A model generated the notes under the pieces. It searched no databases. It worked only from the letters and a program-made list of their open reading frames with translations, and was not told the origin of the DNA. Below are positions 17,328 through 17,500 of a stretch of DNA of 17,500 nt, in pieces; the first letter of the stretch is position 1; the number at the start of each line of letters is the position of its first letter. Origin of the DNA: Glandiceps talaboti (lineage: Eukaryota > Hemichordata > Enteropneusta > Spengelidae); NCBI RefSeq assembly GCF_964340395.1, contig NC_135571.1, positions 15,212,221 through 15,229,720 on the forward strand. The letters are read 5' to 3'. The position numbers were made by a program, and so were the translations under genes.

Positions 17328-17408
17328 GATGGAACTCCAAGGCCAAGGAAGATGGCACGAACACAGATGGCAGATGAAGATCAGACAGCCAATCAAGAAG
17401 CTGAAGAA
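17328..17408 (+). CDS. Cassette C38 (candidate 81-nt exon)
   Basis: Acceptor TTTTAG, donor GTAAGT. GCT replaces GCA/GCG (silent Ala in frame 1, Leu in frame 2). Both frames are open. The intron is cut by the window end at 17500, so the array very likely continues to the right. Confidence 0.4.
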
Positions 17409-17500
17409 GTAAGTGAAGATTTTGGAATTGTAAAATTACTGAAAATGGTCATTAGATTTTGTTGCATAATATTTCTTTCCTTCAGCAATGGAAAGTACAA

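Larger units (their letters stand above)
1086..17500 (+). repeat. Tandem array of ~422-bp units, each with an 81-nt exon-like block
   Basis: Thirty-eight units follow one another, with block starts spaced 420-424 bp apart except at five places: 266 bp (C8 to C9), 428 bp (C16 to C17 and C28 to C29, a 6-bp ACTAGT-type insertion), 808 bp where a SINE is inserted (C23 to C24), and the cut-off last unit. Each unit is laid out as pyrimidine-rich acceptor, 81-nt block, GTAAGT donor, then about 341 nt of intron-like DNA. The units fall into subfamilies by linked variants. One has GAAGCGG in the block with GTAAAATTACTGAAAATGG after it; another has CAAGCAGCAG with GTGAAACTACTCAAAATAGAC. Amplification by unequal exchange is evident. 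It is either an expanded internal exon array or a satellite that captured an exon. Confidence 0.95.

Noticed and set aside
1480-17408. CRISPR-like array
   Set aside because: The repeats are 422 bp with similar rather than unique spacers, splice signals are present, and the context is that of an animal genome.
1086-17500. Bacterial-style small genes with the many 60-90 codon ATG or ATT starts
   Set aside because: No ribosome binding sites, no operon layout, and all are copies of one repeat unit in one frame. Splice signals and a SINE point to an animal nucleus.

Overview
The window looks like nuclear DNA of an animal, most likely a marine invertebrate. It is AT-rich, has no bacterial gene layout, and contains spliceosomal splice-site consensus sequences, a non-LTR retrotransposon reverse transcriptase fragment and a tRNA-derived SINE. 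The SINE tail (paired AGCGCTTT/AAAGCGCT blocks plus ATT repeats) is a style I associate with marine deuterostomes. An echinoderm is plausible but not proven.

Layout. Positions 1-162 (minus strand) hold a cut-off piece of a LINE-type reverse transcriptase. Positions 163-470 hold nothing I can support. Positions 471-1143 hold old, diverged and rearranged repeat units, including a diverged exon-like block (exon A, 754-832). From about 1086 to the window end there is one tandem array with a period of about 422 bp. Each unit carries an 81-nt block that starts after a pyrimidine-rich ...AG and ends at GTAAGT, followed by about 341 nt of intron-like DNA. I count 38 such blocks and number them C1-C38 (C1 at 1480, C38 at 17328). 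Because 81 = 27 codons, any number of blocks can be included or skipped without changing the frame.

The block can be read in two frames. Frame 1 (phase 0-0) gives 27-residue repeats beginning DGTPRPRKM and ending in a Glu-rich tail; it is open in 31 of 38 blocks. Frame 2 (phase 2-2) gives repeats beginning MELQGQGRWHEHRW with a Lys-rich tail; it is open in 36 of 38 by my reading. Which frame is translated, if either, cannot be settled here. Exon A matches the frame 2 head at the peptide level, but its end phase would lead into frame 1. Substitutions between blocks look about equally damaging in both frames, so a non-coding satellite that captured an exon is a serious alternative to a living repeat-protein gene.

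The array has nested history. A three-unit run near 2100-3236 is essentially identical. A 12-unit block of about 5 kb (5011-10047) is followed directly by a near-identical copy (10079-16343). The second copy has a 380-bp SINE at 10844-11223, flanked by 6-bp target duplications, while the first copy has the empty site. The copies also differ by exactly two units (844 bp), with the crossover inside an exon block. Unit C8 has lost 160 bp of intron and gained 4 bp of exon.

No promoter, start exon, final exon or poly(A) site for a host gene is visible. If there is a gene, this window is an internal exon array on the plus strand.
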